Shown here: in pieces, positions 1-8,658 of the stretch
Position numbering within the stretch: position 1 is the stretch's first letter
Layout of the letters: every line of letters begins with the position of its first letter
Assembly (NCBI RefSeq): GCF_004139715.1
Contig: NZ_CP035544.1
Location: forward strand, 124,001-188,000
Length of the DNA: 64,000 nucleotides
Source: Muriicola soli
GTDB taxonomy: Bacteria > Bacteroidota > Bacteroidia > Flavobacteriales > Flavobacteriaceae
Direction of reading: 5' to 3'
The notes under the pieces: model-generated
The model's database searches: none
Told to the model about the DNA's origin: nothing
What the model saw: the letters and a program-made list of their open reading frames with translations, nothing else
Program-made: the position numbers and the translations under genes

Positions 1-755
1 AAATCGGAAACCAGTGAGCCAATGTAGCGGGAGGTATAGGGCCGGTCGTCCTCTTCTTTCTGACAGTATTTAATATAATTTTTCACTCCTTGTGGAAAAT
101 GAATGTAATTCCCCTCGTTCACCGAATAGATTTTCCCCGTTTCCGGGAATTCCATATTTGGGTGAGAGAGATAAAAAGTGCCAATTGCAGGATTCAGGGT
201 AAAACCGTTTACCCCATGTCCTGTTGTATACACAAGCATGGTTGATGTTCCGTAGACAATATAGCCGGCTGCTACCTGGTTGATCCCGGGTTGTAAAAAA
301 TCTTCCAGTGTAACCGGTGTGCCTATCGGGGTAACCCTTCGATAGATCGAAAAGATGGTCCCGACAGAAACATTGACATCAATATTAGAAGAGCCGTCAA
401 GGGGATCGATCAATACGATGTACTTGTTCTGATGTTTTTCATCGTTACTGTTGATACTGATAAAATGGTCTTCTTCCTCCGAGGCTATGCCACAGACAAT
501 TTCCCGGTTCTTCAAAGTTTGAATAAATTTTTCATTGGCCAGGACGTCTAATTTTTGTTGATCTTCTCCCTGGACGTTGGTGTCTCCGGCCCCACCCAAT
601 ATGTCTATCAATCCGGCCTTGTTCACCTCGTGGTTCACCACTTTCGCCGCTAGCCTGATCGCATTGATCAGTTTGGAAAGTTCACCTGAAGAATATTGAA
701 AAGAAGATTGATTTTCTATAATGAACTCACCAAGAGTGGTGTTCTTTTTATCCAT
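1..755 (-). CDS. fbp: Fructose-1,6-bisphosphatase class I (3' end outside window)
   Basis: Hydrolyses fructose 1,6-bisphosphate to fructose 6-phosphate in gluconeogenesis, in the cytoplasm. Translating the minus strand from the ATG at 755 gives 251 residues without a stop before the window edge. The metal/substrate motif DPLDGSSN is at residues 117-124 and the acidic ASEEE metal site at 91-95, both hallmarks of the class I family (about 330 residues), so roughly the last quarter is missing. It is divergent from the GNAT/aspartate kinase pair, with 110 bp between them. Identification is firm. Confidence 0.95.
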   Translation of the reverse strand, partial: MDKKNTTLGEFIIENQSSFQYSSGELSKLINAIRLAAKVVNHEVNKAGLIDILGGAGDTNVQGEDQQKLDVLANEKFIQTLKNREIVCGIASEEEDHFISINSNDEKHQNKYIVLIDPLDGSSNIDVNVSVGTIFSIYRRVTPIGTPVTLEDFLQPGINQVAAGYIVYGTSTMLVYTTGHGVNGFTLNPAIGTFYLSHPNMEFPETGKIYSVNEGNYIHFPQGVKNYIKYCQKEEDDRPYTSRYIGSLVSD

Positions 756-838
756 AAGTGGTTGTGTTGTATACCTACAAATATCGCATATTTTGTGATA
801 CATTGTGGATTTACAACTCCTTTCATTATTTAAAATTA

Positions 839-846
839 TAACTTTG
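839..846 (+). promoter_or_regulatory. -7 promoter element for GNAT/aspartate kinase operon
   Basis: TAACTTTG matches the Bacteroidota -7 consensus TAnnTTTG and lies 19 nt before the ATG at 866. No clear TTTG -33 box was found at the ideal spacing, so the assignment rests on the -7 match and position. Confidence 0.5.
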
Positions 847-865
847 TGTTTTATTTGTAACAACT

Positions 866-1345
866 ATGAAGATCGAAATTAGACAGGCTAAACAAGAAGA
901 TATGGAGCAGGTCCTCGATCTGATCAGGGAGCTGGCACAATTTGAGAAGGAGCCCGAGGCTGTTGAAATTTCTGCAGCCCAACTGATAGCCGATGGTTTT
1001 GGAGCTTCACCGCTCTTCCATTGCTTTGTTGGGGAGGCAGATGGAAAAATTAGTGGAATGGCCCTGGTCTATCCCAGATACTCCACCTGGAAAGGACAAG
1101 TACTCCACCTGGAAGACCTGATCGTGACCGAAGAAATGAGGGGAAGCGGACTAGGGACTGCCCTTTTAGAAAGGGTGGTAAAATACGGGTATGATATGGG
1201 AGTTAAGCGAATAAGTTGGGAAGTGCTCGACTGGAATGAACCGGCCATTGCGTTTTACAAGCAGCGAGGTGCAAAAGTGATGCGCGATTGGGATGTTGTT
1301 CAATTGGACGAAAATGGAATACAAAATTTTATAGATAACATATGA
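866..1345 (+). CDS. GNAT family N-acetyltransferase (diamine acetyltransferase-like)
   Basis: A 159-residue single-domain GNAT protein. The acetyl-CoA pyrophosphate loop is visible around residues 91-101 (RGSGLGTALL), followed by the NEPAIAFYKQRGA segment typical of spermidine/spermine and thialysine acetyltransferase relatives. The substrate is not determined from sequence; a small amine is the family-level guess. Its stop overlaps the start of the aspartate kinase (ATGA at 1342-1345), implying translational coupling. The ATG at 866 lies just downstream of a TAnnTTTG element. Confidence 0.8.
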   Translation: MKIEIRQAKQEDMEQVLDLIRELAQFEKEPEAVEISAAQLIADGFGASPLFHCFVGEADGKISGMALVYPRYSTWKGQVLHLEDLIVTEEMRGSGLGTALLERVVKYGYDMGVKRISWEVLDWNEPAIAFYKQRGAKVMRDWDVVQLDENGIQNFIDNI

Positions 1346-2592
1346 GGATTTTTAAGTTTGGTGGAGCGTCGGTAAAAGACGCCGAAGGAGTAAAGAATCT
1401 TGTAAAAGTTTTACAGGAGACCGGCCATAAGGATACGTTCCTGGTCATTTCAGCCATGGGCAAAACCACCAATGCCATGGAAGAAGTTGTCAATGCGTAT
1501 TTTAATGACAAGTCGGCTGTGGCAAATGCTTTGCATGAAGTTGTTGAATTTCATCAGGAAATTCTCGAAGGCCTTTTTCCTTCTTCCAGAAAAGCTGTGT
1601 TTAAGGAAGTACAGGAGTTGTTTGAAGAAGTTAGAGGTTTTCTCGCCTGGAACAAGTCGCCCAAATACAGTTTTGTCTACGATCAGGTAGTATGTTATGG
1701 TGAATTGATCTCTACTGCCATTGTGAGTGCCTATTTAAATGATTCCGGCATCAGCAATACCTGGCTAGATATCCGCAACTATATCAAGACCGATAATAAT
1801 TACAGGGATGCGGGGATTGATTGGGAAAAGACACAAGAAAGGGTTTCTAAAGGACTCGATCAAGGGAAATTATATGTCAGTCAGGGTTTTATCGGAAGTG
1901 ATGAAAATAATTTTACCACTACTCTGGGTCGAGAGGGATCTGATTATACTGCCGCAATCCTCGCCTATTGCCTGAACGCTCATTCTGTGACCATTTGGAA
2001 AGATGTCCCGGGAGTATTGAATGCCGATCCGAGGTATTTTCAGGAGTCGCAATTACTCCATAAGATCAGTTACAGGGAAGCTATAGAATTGGCCTTCTAC
2101 GGCGCTTCAGTTATCCATCCTAAGACATTACAACCTTTGCAACGAAAAGAAATTCCTTTGTTGGTAAAGTCCTTTCTGAACCCAAAAGACCCGGGAACAA
2201 CTGTAGGAAAAGGGGAGAGTATAGATCCAAAAATTCCTTGTTTTATCGTCAAGAAAAACCAGGTGCTGATGAAACTTTCCTCTCTCGATTTTTCATTTAT
2301 TGTAGAGGATAGTATCGGTGATCTGTTTAAACTCCTGCACGATTATAAAATGAAAGTGGATATGATTCAGAATTCAGCGATCAGTTTTTCTGTTTGTGTA
2401 GACAACAAATTTGGTCGTCTGGAAGAACTTTTGGATCATTTAAAAGGAAAATTTAAGGTAGTACATCACGAAGGGGTTTCTTTATACACGATCAGACATT
2501 TCGACACTCAATCCATTGATACCCTTCAGCAAGGAAAAGAAGTGCTATTGGAACAACGCGGAAAGGAAACCGTTCAATTAGTTGTAAAATAG
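1342..2592 (+). CDS. Aspartate kinase, monofunctional
   Basis: Phosphorylates L-aspartate, the first step towards lysine, threonine, methionine and diaminopimelate. The 416-residue protein starts with the nucleotide-binding KFGGASV motif (residues 5-11) and carries the kinase-domain segments TLGREGSDYTAA and WKDVPGVLNADPR. The C-terminal ~120 residues have a shortened, divergent ACT-like regulatory region (DFSFIVEDSIGDLF). There is no homoserine dehydrogenase domain. It overlaps the GNAT gene by four bases. Flavobacteria usually have a second, bifunctional ThrA, so this may be the lysine/DAP-branch enzyme; that point is inference. Confidence 0.9.
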   Translation: MRIFKFGGASVKDAEGVKNLVKVLQETGHKDTFLVISAMGKTTNAMEEVVNAYFNDKSAVANALHEVVEFHQEILEGLFPSSRKAVFKEVQELFEEVRGFLAWNKSPKYSFVYDQVVCYGELISTAIVSAYLNDSGISNTWLDIRNYIKTDNNYRDAGIDWEKTQERVSKGLDQGKLYVSQGFIGSDENNFTTTLGREGSDYTAAILAYCLNAHSVTIWKDVPGVLNADPRYFQESQLLHKISYREAIELAFYGASVIHPKTLQPLQRKEIPLLVKSFLNPKDPGTTVGKGESIDPKIPCFIVKKNQVLMKLSSLDFSFIVEDSIGDLFKLLHDYKMKVDMIQNSAISFSVCVDNKFGRLEELLDHLKGKFKVVHHEGVSLYTIRHFDTQSIDTLQQGKEVLLEQRGKETVQLVVK

Positions 2593-2678
2593 TACTGTCA
2601 CACACCTTATCTTAAATTTTTGCCCGTATGTACATGGGCTAATTTCCTATCTTTACCCTCTAATCAGCATTTGTCAAT

Positions 2679-4490
2679 ATGGGTTTAGTAACGGCCAAGG
2701 AAGTAGCAAAAGCCATCAATCTTGAGAAATATGGCTTTTTTGGGACCTTTATGGGTTGGATCCTGATGAAGATCACGAAATTATCTTCAATGAATGCTTT
2801 TTACGCCAAGCATAAGCATTTGGATACACCATCATTTCTCGATGCTATTCTGGAACACTATGAAATCAAATTCGAGATCCCAGAAGAGGACATCAAGAGA
2901 TTGCCAAAAGATGGCGCTTTTATTACCATAAGCAATCACCCTCTAGGGGGGATAGACGGTATTCTCCTTCTAAAATTATTACTTGAACATCGAAAGGATT
3001 TCAAGATCATCGCCAATTTCCTTTTGCACAGGGTAGAGCCTCTTGTACCATATATTTTGCCGGTCAATCCCTTTGAATCAAGAAAAGATGCAAAAAGCAG
3101 TGTTGCGGGTTTCAAAAGTGCGCTACACCATATTCGTGAAGGCCATCCTCTGGGAATTTTTCCGGCTGGAGAGGTGTCTACCTATAAGGATGGAAAACTC
3201 ATCGTGGACAAACCCTGGGAGGAAGCTGCCCTTAAATTAATCAGGAAGGCCGAAGTGCCGGTGGTTCCGATTTACTTTCACGCCAGGAATAGTAAACTGT
3301 TTTATCGCCTTTCGCGAATCAACGACATCTTCAGGACCGCTAAACTGCCTTCAGAGTTAACTACTCAACGAAACAGGGAGATTAAAGTGCGAATTGGACA
3401 GCCCATTTCTGTTACTTCCCAAAAAGAGCATGAAACCCTTGAAGATTTTACCGACCTCCTAAGACGGAAGACTTATATCCTGGCGAATGCCTATGAAAAG
3501 GAACGATTGATCAATCAAATTCCCGGAAGTCTGAAAATCCCTAAAGCTCCTCGGAAAATTGCAACTGCGGTCAGAACTGAAGTCATACAGGGTGAGATTG
3601 AAAAACTACGCGAAAAAGACTGTCGCCTTTTACAAAGTAAGAACTACGAAGTATTTCTCGCTCAAAAGAAGGATATGCCCTTTATTCTCAATGAAATAGG
3701 GAGGCAAAGAGAACTCACTTTCCGGGCCATAGGAGAGGGAACAAACAAGGCAATTGACCTCGATCGTTTTGACGATTTTTACCACCATCTTTTTCTATGG
3801 GATGACGAGGACAAAAACATTGTTGGTGCTTATCGCATGGGCATGGGATCGCATATTTTTCCTGAACACGGTATTGACGGTTTTTATTTGCAGGATCTCT
3901 TCGGTTTTGAACCTGAACTCTACAGGATGATGTCACAGTCCATTGAAATGGGAAGGGCATATATTGTAAAAGAGTACCAGCAAAAACCAATGCCTTTATT
4001 TCTCTTGTGGAAGGGAATTGTACACACCACCCTTCGATATCCGGAACACAAATACCTAATTGGCGGGGTGAGTATCAGCAACCAATTCTCCAATTTCTCA
4101 AAGTCTTTGATGATAGAGTTTATGAAGTCGAACTACTGGGACCCCTATGTGGCCCAGTACATCCACCCCAGAAAAGAATTCAAGGTGAAACTCAAGGATG
4201 CCGATAAAGAATTCGTTTTCGACGAAACGGAGGCCGACCTTAACAAATTTGATCGCCTTATAGAAGAGGTAGAGCCGGGGAGCTTGCGCTTACCTGTCTT
4301 GATCAAAAAATACATCAAGCAAAATGCCAAGGTGGTGGCCTTTAACGTGGACCCACTTTTTAACAATGCGGTTGACGGTTTAATGTACATCAAAATAGCC
4401 GACCTTCCTGAGAGTACTGTAAAACCAGTAATGGAAGAATTCCAGGCTGAACTCGAGCGAAAACTGGCCGAGAGCAATGGAACCGACTAA
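2679..4490 (+). CDS. olsF: Bifunctional aminolipid synthase: PlsC-type O-acyltransferase plus OlsB-type N-acyltransferase (OlsF-like)
   Basis: 603 residues with two domains. The N-terminal half is a lysophospholipid acyltransferase with the catalytic NHPLGGID box (86-93) and FPAGEVS (161-167). From about residue 325 a GNAT-fold OlsB/hemolysin-like N-acyltransferase follows, with segments GFYLQDLFGF and SIEMGRAYI. This order matches OlsF of Serratia and Flavobacterium, which makes ornithine lipid by N-acylating the amino acid and then O-acylating the lyso-lipid. Flavobacteria also make glycine lipids, so the head group cannot be read from sequence. Probably membrane-associated. The stop codon overlaps the convergent arsC stop. 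Confidence 0.8.
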   Translation: MGLVTAKEVAKAINLEKYGFFGTFMGWILMKITKLSSMNAFYAKHKHLDTPSFLDAILEHYEIKFEIPEEDIKRLPKDGAFITISNHPLGGIDGILLLKLLLEHRKDFKIIANFLLHRVEPLVPYILPVNPFESRKDAKSSVAGFKSALHHIREGHPLGIFPAGEVSTYKDGKLIVDKPWEEAALKLIRKAEVPVVPIYFHARNSKLFYRLSRINDIFRTAKLPSELTTQRNREIKVRIGQPISVTSQKEHETLEDFTDLLRRKTYILANAYEKERLINQIPGSLKIPKAPRKIATAVRTEVIQGEIEKLREKDCRLLQSKNYEVFLAQKKDMPFILNEIGRQRELTFRAIGEGTNKAIDLDRFDDFYHHLFLWDDEDKNIVGAYRMGMGSHIFPEHGIDGFYLQDLFGFEPELYRMMSQSIEMGRAYIVKEYQQKPMPLFLLWKGIVHTTLRYPEHKYLIGGVSISNQFSNFSKSLMIEFMKSNYWDPYVAQYIHPRKEFKVKLKDADKEFVFDETEADLNKFDRLIEEVEPGSLRLPVLIKKYIKQNAKVVAFNVDPLFNNAVDGLMYIKIADLPESTVKPVMEEFQAELERKLAESNGTD

Positions 4491-4912
4491 GAAAATTCCT
4501 TTTTTGCAAATTCAGAACAGTACTCCCTGATCTCATTCCGGGCCTTTTGGAAAGCTTCATGAATTTTTTCTTCGCTTCCCCCCACTTTTGATGGATCGAA
4601 AAAATTATGGTGTAATCTCTTGGCATTTGGTGCGTGGATAAACGGACAGTTTTCCTTGGCGTGATCACATACAGTGATTATAAAATCCCACTTTATCCCT
4701 TGGTATTCGTCAACATGATTAGAGGTATGTGAAGTAATATCGATACCATCTTCTTTCATAATCGCCACTGCTCCGGGGTTAAGGCCATGGGTTTCTATTC
4801 CTGCACTGTATACCTTGGCCCGATCACTCAGAAATTTTTCCAGGTAGCCATGGGCCATCTGACTTCTGCAGGAGTTTCCTGTACATAGCACTAATACGTT
4901 TTTGTCTGACAT
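4487..4912 (-). CDS. arsC: Arsenate reductase, thioredoxin-coupled (LMW phosphatase fold)
   Basis: Reduces arsenate to arsenite. The 141-residue protein has the P-loop CTGNSCR at residues 10-16 and the two redox cysteines at 82 and 89. The three positions C10, C82 and C89 coincide with the catalytic triad of the thioredoxin-dependent ArsC of Staphylococcus and Bacillus. It is the last gene of a four-gene arsenic operon on the minus strand. Its stop (4487-4489) shares two bases with the stop of the convergent olsF gene, leaving no room for a private terminator. Confidence 0.93.
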   Translation of the reverse strand: MSDKNVLVLCTGNSCRSQMAHGYLEKFLSDRAKVYSAGIETHGLNPGAVAIMKEDGIDITSHTSNHVDEYQGIKWDFIITVCDHAKENCPFIHAPNAKRLHHNFFDPSKVGGSEEKIHEAFQKARNEIREYCSEFAKKEFS

Positions 4913-4930
4913 GTTTATTCTTTTGTAATG

Positions 4931-5422
4931 TTAATTTGCACCCACCCGAGAACTTCGGCGTTCAAAGATTAAATTGTCTTTCCATTCGCCATCTAATTTT
5001 CCAATTCGCTCTCTGAACCCTATTTGCCGGAACCCGCACTGTAAATGGATTTTAACGCTTGCTTCGTTCTCAGGAAATATTCCGGATTGCAGCGTCCAGA
5101 ATCCTTCTTCTTCACTGGATTCGATTAAGGCGAAAAGGAGCTTTGAACCTACCTTTTTACCCCAATGCTCTTTACTGACGTAAACACTTACTTCCGCAAC
5201 TCCTCCGTATACACATCGTCCCGATACAGGAGAAAGGGCAGCCCAACCCATTACTGAATTGCCCTCTTGGGCTACCAACCTGCAATTGGACGTATGTGCT
5301 TTGTTCCAATCCTCATACGAGGGGACTTGCTTTTCAAAAGTGGCAAAACCTGTTTCTATACCTTCCAGGTAGATTTGTGCTACTGCAGGCCAGTCTGCTG
5401 AGGTCATGGGTCTTATCTTCAT
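4931..5422 (-). CDS. GNAT acetyltransferase, ArsN/phosphinothricin acetyltransferase-like
   Basis: 163 residues. The N-terminus (MKIRPMTSADWPAVAQIYLE) and the segment AEVSVYVSKEHWGKKVGSKLL are characteristic of the PAT/ArsN1 branch of GNAT enzymes, which acetylate phosphinothricin and its arsenic analogue arsinothricin. Position inside the ars operon, 18 bp upstream of arsC and 10 bp after the DUF6428 gene, supports an organoarsenical detoxification role. The exact substrate is inference; methionine sulfoximine is an alternative. Confidence 0.78.
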   Translation of the reverse strand: MKIRPMTSADWPAVAQIYLEGIETGFATFEKQVPSYEDWNKAHTSNCRLVAQEGNSVMGWAALSPVSGRCVYGGVAEVSVYVSKEHWGKKVGSKLLFALIESSEEEGFWTLQSGIFPENEASVKIHLQCGFRQIGFRERIGKLDGEWKDNLIFERRSSRVGAN

Positions 5423-5432
5423 CCTATTGAGT

Positions 5433-5921
5433 TTAGCAGCATCCTGAACCCGGCATGCATGCGCTCATATCAGCAGTTTCATTTTCAACAGCCACTCCAC
5501 ATAGTTCCCCTGCTTTACAAAGTGTGGGATTCACATCTAATAATACGGTAAGTGCCGCCTCTTCAGCTTTTACCCCTACAACGTGCAACTGGGCGGTGTG
5601 AAAACTATTATTTCCATATTCAAACTTCAACGGAGCTTGAAGATCAATGGGTTTTATATGATGTACACGATCGAGTATGCTTTTGGCTTTGGAAGTAGAT
5701 AAGTACTCTGTTTTGCCAATTTCGGCCGGACTTTCCCAAAGTTGTATTACGGTTTCATGCCAAGCATCGGCCCTGCCACCACAGTCGACCGACTCAATAC
5801 TGGTATTTTTTATTTCGGTAATATGGTAATTCGCACCTATTTTTTTATCGGTATCGTAGTGAAAGACAAGTTCCTTATTGGCCTGGTCATTCAAAAGACG
5901 TAAAAATTCAGCTGTATTCAT
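5433..5921 (-). CDS. DUF6428 family protein in ars operon
   Basis: 162 residues, soluble, no signal peptide or membrane segment. It resembles the DUF6428 proteins that Bacteroidota encode next to ArsR regulators; the function is not established. The C-terminus is rich in cysteines (CKAGELCGVAV, then CMPGSGCC), and the terminal CC pair echoes the CC end of the ArsR protein encoded upstream, suggesting arsenite or thiol chemistry (inference). It lies 12 bp downstream of arsR and 10 bp upstream of the acetyltransferase gene. Confidence 0.75.
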   Translation of the reverse strand: MNTAEFLRLLNDQANKELVFHYDTDKKIGANYHITEIKNTSIESVDCGGRADAWHETVIQLWESPAEIGKTEYLSTSKAKSILDRVHHIKPIDLQAPLKFEYGNNSFHTAQLHVVGVKAEEAALTVLLDVNPTLCKAGELCGVAVENETADMSACMPGSGCC

Positions 5922-5933
5922 CTCAAAAAGTAT

Positions 5934-6257
5934 TTAGCAACAATTGATTTTAGTTTCATTAAAAAAGGAATTGAGCAGATCTTGTATCTCTTTCCAACGA
6001 TCAAGGGCAATACAATAGCAAACGGTGTTTCCTTCAATTTCCCCTTCGATAAGGCCAGCTTGCTTTAATTCTTTTAAATGTTGTGATATAGTGGGTTGTG
6101 CCAGTCCTATTTCTTCTACAATATCGTTGCAAATACAGGCATTCTGTTTGCTGATGTATTGGAGTATAGCAATCCGGCCAGGATGGCCTAACACCTTAAA
6201 AATAGCGGCCATTTCATTCTGTGCAGAATCGAAGATTTGTGTTTTTGTCAGTCCCAT
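5934..6257 (-). CDS. arsR: ArsR/SmtB family metalloregulator
   Basis: Winged-helix repressor of 107 residues expected to leave DNA when arsenite binds. The recognition helix region reads AQPTISQHLKELKQAG (about 53-68). Cysteines at 41 and 43 (ACICND) lie where classical ArsR carries its ELCVCDL ligand motif; further cysteines are at 80, 82, 106 and 107 and could complete the site. First gene of the ars operon. A near-perfect palindrome starts 11 bp upstream of its start codon, so autoregulation is likely. Confidence 0.9.
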   Translation of the reverse strand: MGLTKTQIFDSAQNEMAAIFKVLGHPGRIAILQYISKQNACICNDIVEEIGLAQPTISQHLKELKQAGLIEGEIEGNTVCYCIALDRWKEIQDLLNSFFNETKINCC

Positions 6258-6267
6258 TTTATATTTG

Positions 6268-6289
6268 TATATCGCAATATTACGATATA
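6268..6289. promoter_or_regulatory. ArsR operator palindrome
   Basis: A 22-bp inverted repeat with arms TATATCG and CGATATA around CAATATTA; only one of the eleven base pairs mismatches. Placement just upstream of arsR and overlapping the likely core promoter on the minus strand fits an ArsR/SmtB operator. Confidence 0.7.
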
Positions 6290-6302
6290 AAAATGAAATA
6301 AA

Positions 6303-6329
6303 AAAGTCGGACTACAAAAATCCGACTTT
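6303..6329 (-). terminator. Rho-independent terminator after the TM2 gene
   Basis: Inverted repeat AAAGTCGGA / TCCGACTTT with a 9-nt loop. Read on the minus strand it ends in a run of T, 10 nt after the stop of the TM2-domain gene, and separates that gene from the ars promoter. Confidence 0.75.
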
Positions 6330-6338
6330 AATACCTGA

Positions 6339-6773
6339 TTAGAACCAGGGTTTTTTCCCTACCTGATAGGTGTTGTAAAATTCCTCATCCGATTTTGTCA
6401 GGTAAATGATCCCTTCTATAAGCCCGATTAGTCCGGGAATCCAGAAGAAGAACGCACCCACAACAATACAAGTGGTGGCGTATCCTATTAGGGTAATCGC
6501 AAGGAGAATAACACCCTCCTTGTTATACCCGAGAATAAATTTGTGAATACCAAGAGAACCAAAGAGTATTCCCAGAATTCCTGCCAGTATCTTTTTGTTA
6601 TCTCCTCCGGCGGTATTTAGTCCTTCGCGAAATTCCTGCGCTGTTTTTTTAGCTTCTTCCTTGAATTCTCCGGCAGATTCTTTAGCCTCTTCTGCTGCTT
6701 TTTTTGCAGATTCCTTGGCGTCGTCAAAGGCATCCTTGGCCTTGTCACCTAAGTCTTTTTTATCTTCAGACAT
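6339..6773 (-). CDS. TM2 domain protein with Ala/Lys/Glu-rich N-terminal helix
   Basis: 144 residues. Residues 1-55 form a highly charged, alanine-rich amphipathic stretch (repeats such as AKESAKKAAEEAKESAGEF), resembling LEA/apolipoprotein-like or YtxH helices. Residues ~62-130 are a TM2 domain with the Gly-rich first hairpin (GILFGSLGIHKFILGY) and a second hydrophobic hairpin. Probably an inner-membrane protein; function unknown. Monocistronic, with its own terminator. Confidence 0.8.
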   Translation of the reverse strand: MSEDKKDLGDKAKDAFDDAKESAKKAAEEAKESAGEFKEEAKKTAQEFREGLNTAGGDNKKILAGILGILFGSLGIHKFILGYNKEGVILLAITLIGYATTCIVVGAFFFWIPGLIGLIEGIIYLTKSDEEFYNTYQVGKKPWF

Positions 6774-6825
6774 GAATTTAATTTAAATGGTTAGAGTTTG
6801 AATAAAAGTAAAATAATTTTTGAAT

Positions 6826-7212
6826 TCAAAGAAATGCCTTGTCTATTGGTTCCCATAATTCAATCTTGTTTCCTTCAGGATCTAGGATCCAGCCAAATTT
6901 GCCGTATTCGTATTCTTCAACTTCCCCTACGATTTGAACTCCCTCTTCTTCTAAAGCAGCCAAAAGTTCTTTTAGATTCTCAACTCTGAAGTTCATCATA
7001 AACTGCTTTTCACTCGGTTTAAAATAACGGGTATCTTCTTTAAACGGGCTCCATTGAGTTGAACAGTCATTTCCCTCTTTGTCTTTCCACCAGAAGGTAC
7101 AGCCGTATTGGTCTGTGTTTAGGCCCAGATGTTCTTTGTACCAAATTTTAATCTTGTCGGGATCCTTTGTTTTAAAGAAAAACCCGCCAAGGCCTGTAAC
7201 CCTGTTTTTCAT
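6826..7212 (-). CDS. VOC (glyoxalase/bleomycin resistance) family protein
   Basis: 128 residues with two betaalphabetabetabeta modules. Characteristic segments are GLGGFFFKTKDPDKIKIWYKEHLG at the start and WILDPEGNKIELWEP at the end, the latter supplying the usual metal-ligand Glu. Members include glyoxalases, dioxygenases and resistance proteins; the substrate is unknown here. The start overlaps the end of the DUF1801 gene by four bases, so the two are probably co-translated. Confidence 0.85.
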   Translation of the reverse strand: MKNRVTGLGGFFFKTKDPDKIKIWYKEHLGLNTDQYGCTFWWKDKEGNDCSTQWSPFKEDTRYFKPSEKQFMMNFRVENLKELLAALEEEGVQIVGEVEEYEYGKFGWILDPEGNKIELWEPIDKAFL

Positions 7213-7670
7213 CTTGTCTTCTTAATATTTTTCTCGTACAAAGCTATCCATTCATCCACTGTCATTTTCCGGCATAATTCCCCAATTAATTTATAGGGGA
7301 TGTCCTCCATTTTCTTAAACCGAACACAACTTTTTCCCATATCCAGCTTTTTGGAAACGTATTTAGGATATTCTCCAACAAACCATGCCAGTAATTCTTT
7401 GTCTGCATAGACCCCCGAATGATATAAGGCTATATAATTTTTTTGTGAAGCTAAATTCATAAAAGGCAGGGGAAGCTCCGGACTACAATGATATCCATCC
7501 GGATAAAGGCTATGGGGTACTACATACCCAATCATACCGTAACTCATGGTTTCTTTGAATCCTTTTGGCAAATTGGCGTTTATCGTTTTGCGCAATTGTT
7601 TTATCGCCTCTTTGCGGTCTTCTGGGAGGGAATTGATGTATTCTTCCGGCGACTTGGCATCTGAAGTCAT
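7209..7670 (-). CDS. DUF1801 domain protein (YdhG/YjbR-like)
   Basis: 153 residues. The pattern SPEEYINSLPEDRKEAIKQL followed by ETMSYGMIGYVV and the KSCVRFKKMEDIP segment is typical of DUF1801, a small soluble family of unproven function. No catalytic residues can be assigned. It precedes the VOC gene with a 4-bp overlap and follows the D-2-hydroxyacid dehydrogenase by 34 bp. Confidence 0.82.
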   Translation of the reverse strand: MTSDAKSPEEYINSLPEDRKEAIKQLRKTINANLPKGFKETMSYGMIGYVVPHSLYPDGYHCSPELPLPFMNLASQKNYIALYHSGVYADKELLAWFVGEYPKYVSKKLDMGKSCVRFKKMEDIPYKLIGELCRKMTVDEWIALYEKNIKKTR

Positions 7671-7704
7671 GACGTTATTTTAGGTTGGTTTAATTTTGGC
7701 CTTC

Positions 7705-8658
7705 CTAAGATACTAAAAATTTAGCCTTGATTTTATCCACGAGGGTCTGGGCAAGTTTAACCTTACTTTCCTCTGTCCAACCGGCGATATGCGGACTTAG
7801 TATGACACGGTCTGAATTAATCAGGTATTTGAAATCATCGGGCATTTTTTCTTCTTCGAATAGATCTTCAAAAGAGGTCTTTTCATATTCGAGTACATCG
7901 AGACCCGCACCCCTTATTTTCCCGGATTTCAGCGCTCTTACCAAATCTGAGGTGAGTACGCACTTCCCCCGCGCGGTATTTAATAACCAGAATGGTTTGT
8001 GGAAGGACTCTATAAATGCGGTGCTGACCATTCCCAGGGTTTCCGGGGTCTGCGGTACATGCAGGCTAATCACATCTGCATTTTTTTGCAGTTCTTCCAG
8101 ACGCACCTGCCTGCCGTTTTTATCACCTACATTTGGAAGTATATCACAGCAAAGGACCTCCACGTCAAAACCAGATAATTTTCTGGCAAAAGCCTTACCG
8201 GTATTACCGTATCCTATGATGCCCACCGTTTTGCCTTCGAGTTCTAATCCCCTATTTCCTTCCCGGTCCCAGATTCCTTTCCTTACCTCCCTATCTGCCT
8301 TATTCAGATTGTTGAACAGGGAAAGTAACATCCCCAGAGCCTGTTCGCCTACAGCATTTCTATTGCCTTCAGGAGCAGCGGCCAGAAAAATCCCTTTTTC
8401 TTCGGCGAAGGCCACATCGATATTTTCCAAACCAGCGCCAACCCTCCCGATAAATTTTAATCGGGTGGCTTTTGTCAGGAATTCCCGGTCTAATTTAAAC
8501 CGACTGCGAATTATAATCCCGTCATATTGGGAAATCATACTTTGCACCTCCTCTTTTCCGGCCTTATACTCTTCCGTATTCTCAAAGCCCATCTCAGCAA
8601 GTTGTCTAAGTAGTAAAGGATGGTTGGTGTCAAGATGCAGAACTTTCATTACACTCAT
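7705..8658 (-). CDS. D-2-hydroxyacid dehydrogenase (phosphoglycerate dehydrogenase-like)
   Basis: NAD-dependent oxidoreductase of 317 residues. The Rossmann motif VGIIGYGNTGKAF is visible, with the catalytic Arg in NTARGKCV and the catalytic His in LSPHIAGWTEES. It is too short for the ACT-containing SerA forms, so SerA identity is not proven; glyoxylate/hydroxypyruvate or another 2-ketoacid may be the substrate. The start could be at 8658 or three codons in (8649); the first choice overlaps the cupin stop by four bases (ATGA). Third overlapping pair in the nitrilase-PD40-cupin chain. Confidence 0.88.
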   Translation of the reverse strand: MSVMKVLHLDTNHPLLLRQLAEMGFENTEEYKAGKEEVQSMISQYDGIIIRSRFKLDREFLTKATRLKFIGRVGAGLENIDVAFAEEKGIFLAAAPEGNRNAVGEQALGMLLSLFNNLNKADREVRKGIWDREGNRGLELEGKTVGIIGYGNTGKAFARKLSGFDVEVLCCDILPNVGDKNGRQVRLEELQKNADVISLHVPQTPETLGMVSTAFIESFHKPFWLLNTARGKCVLTSDLVRALKSGKIRGAGLDVLEYEKTSFEDLFEEEKMPDDFKYLINSDRVILSPHIAGWTEESKVKLAQTLVDKIKAKFLVS

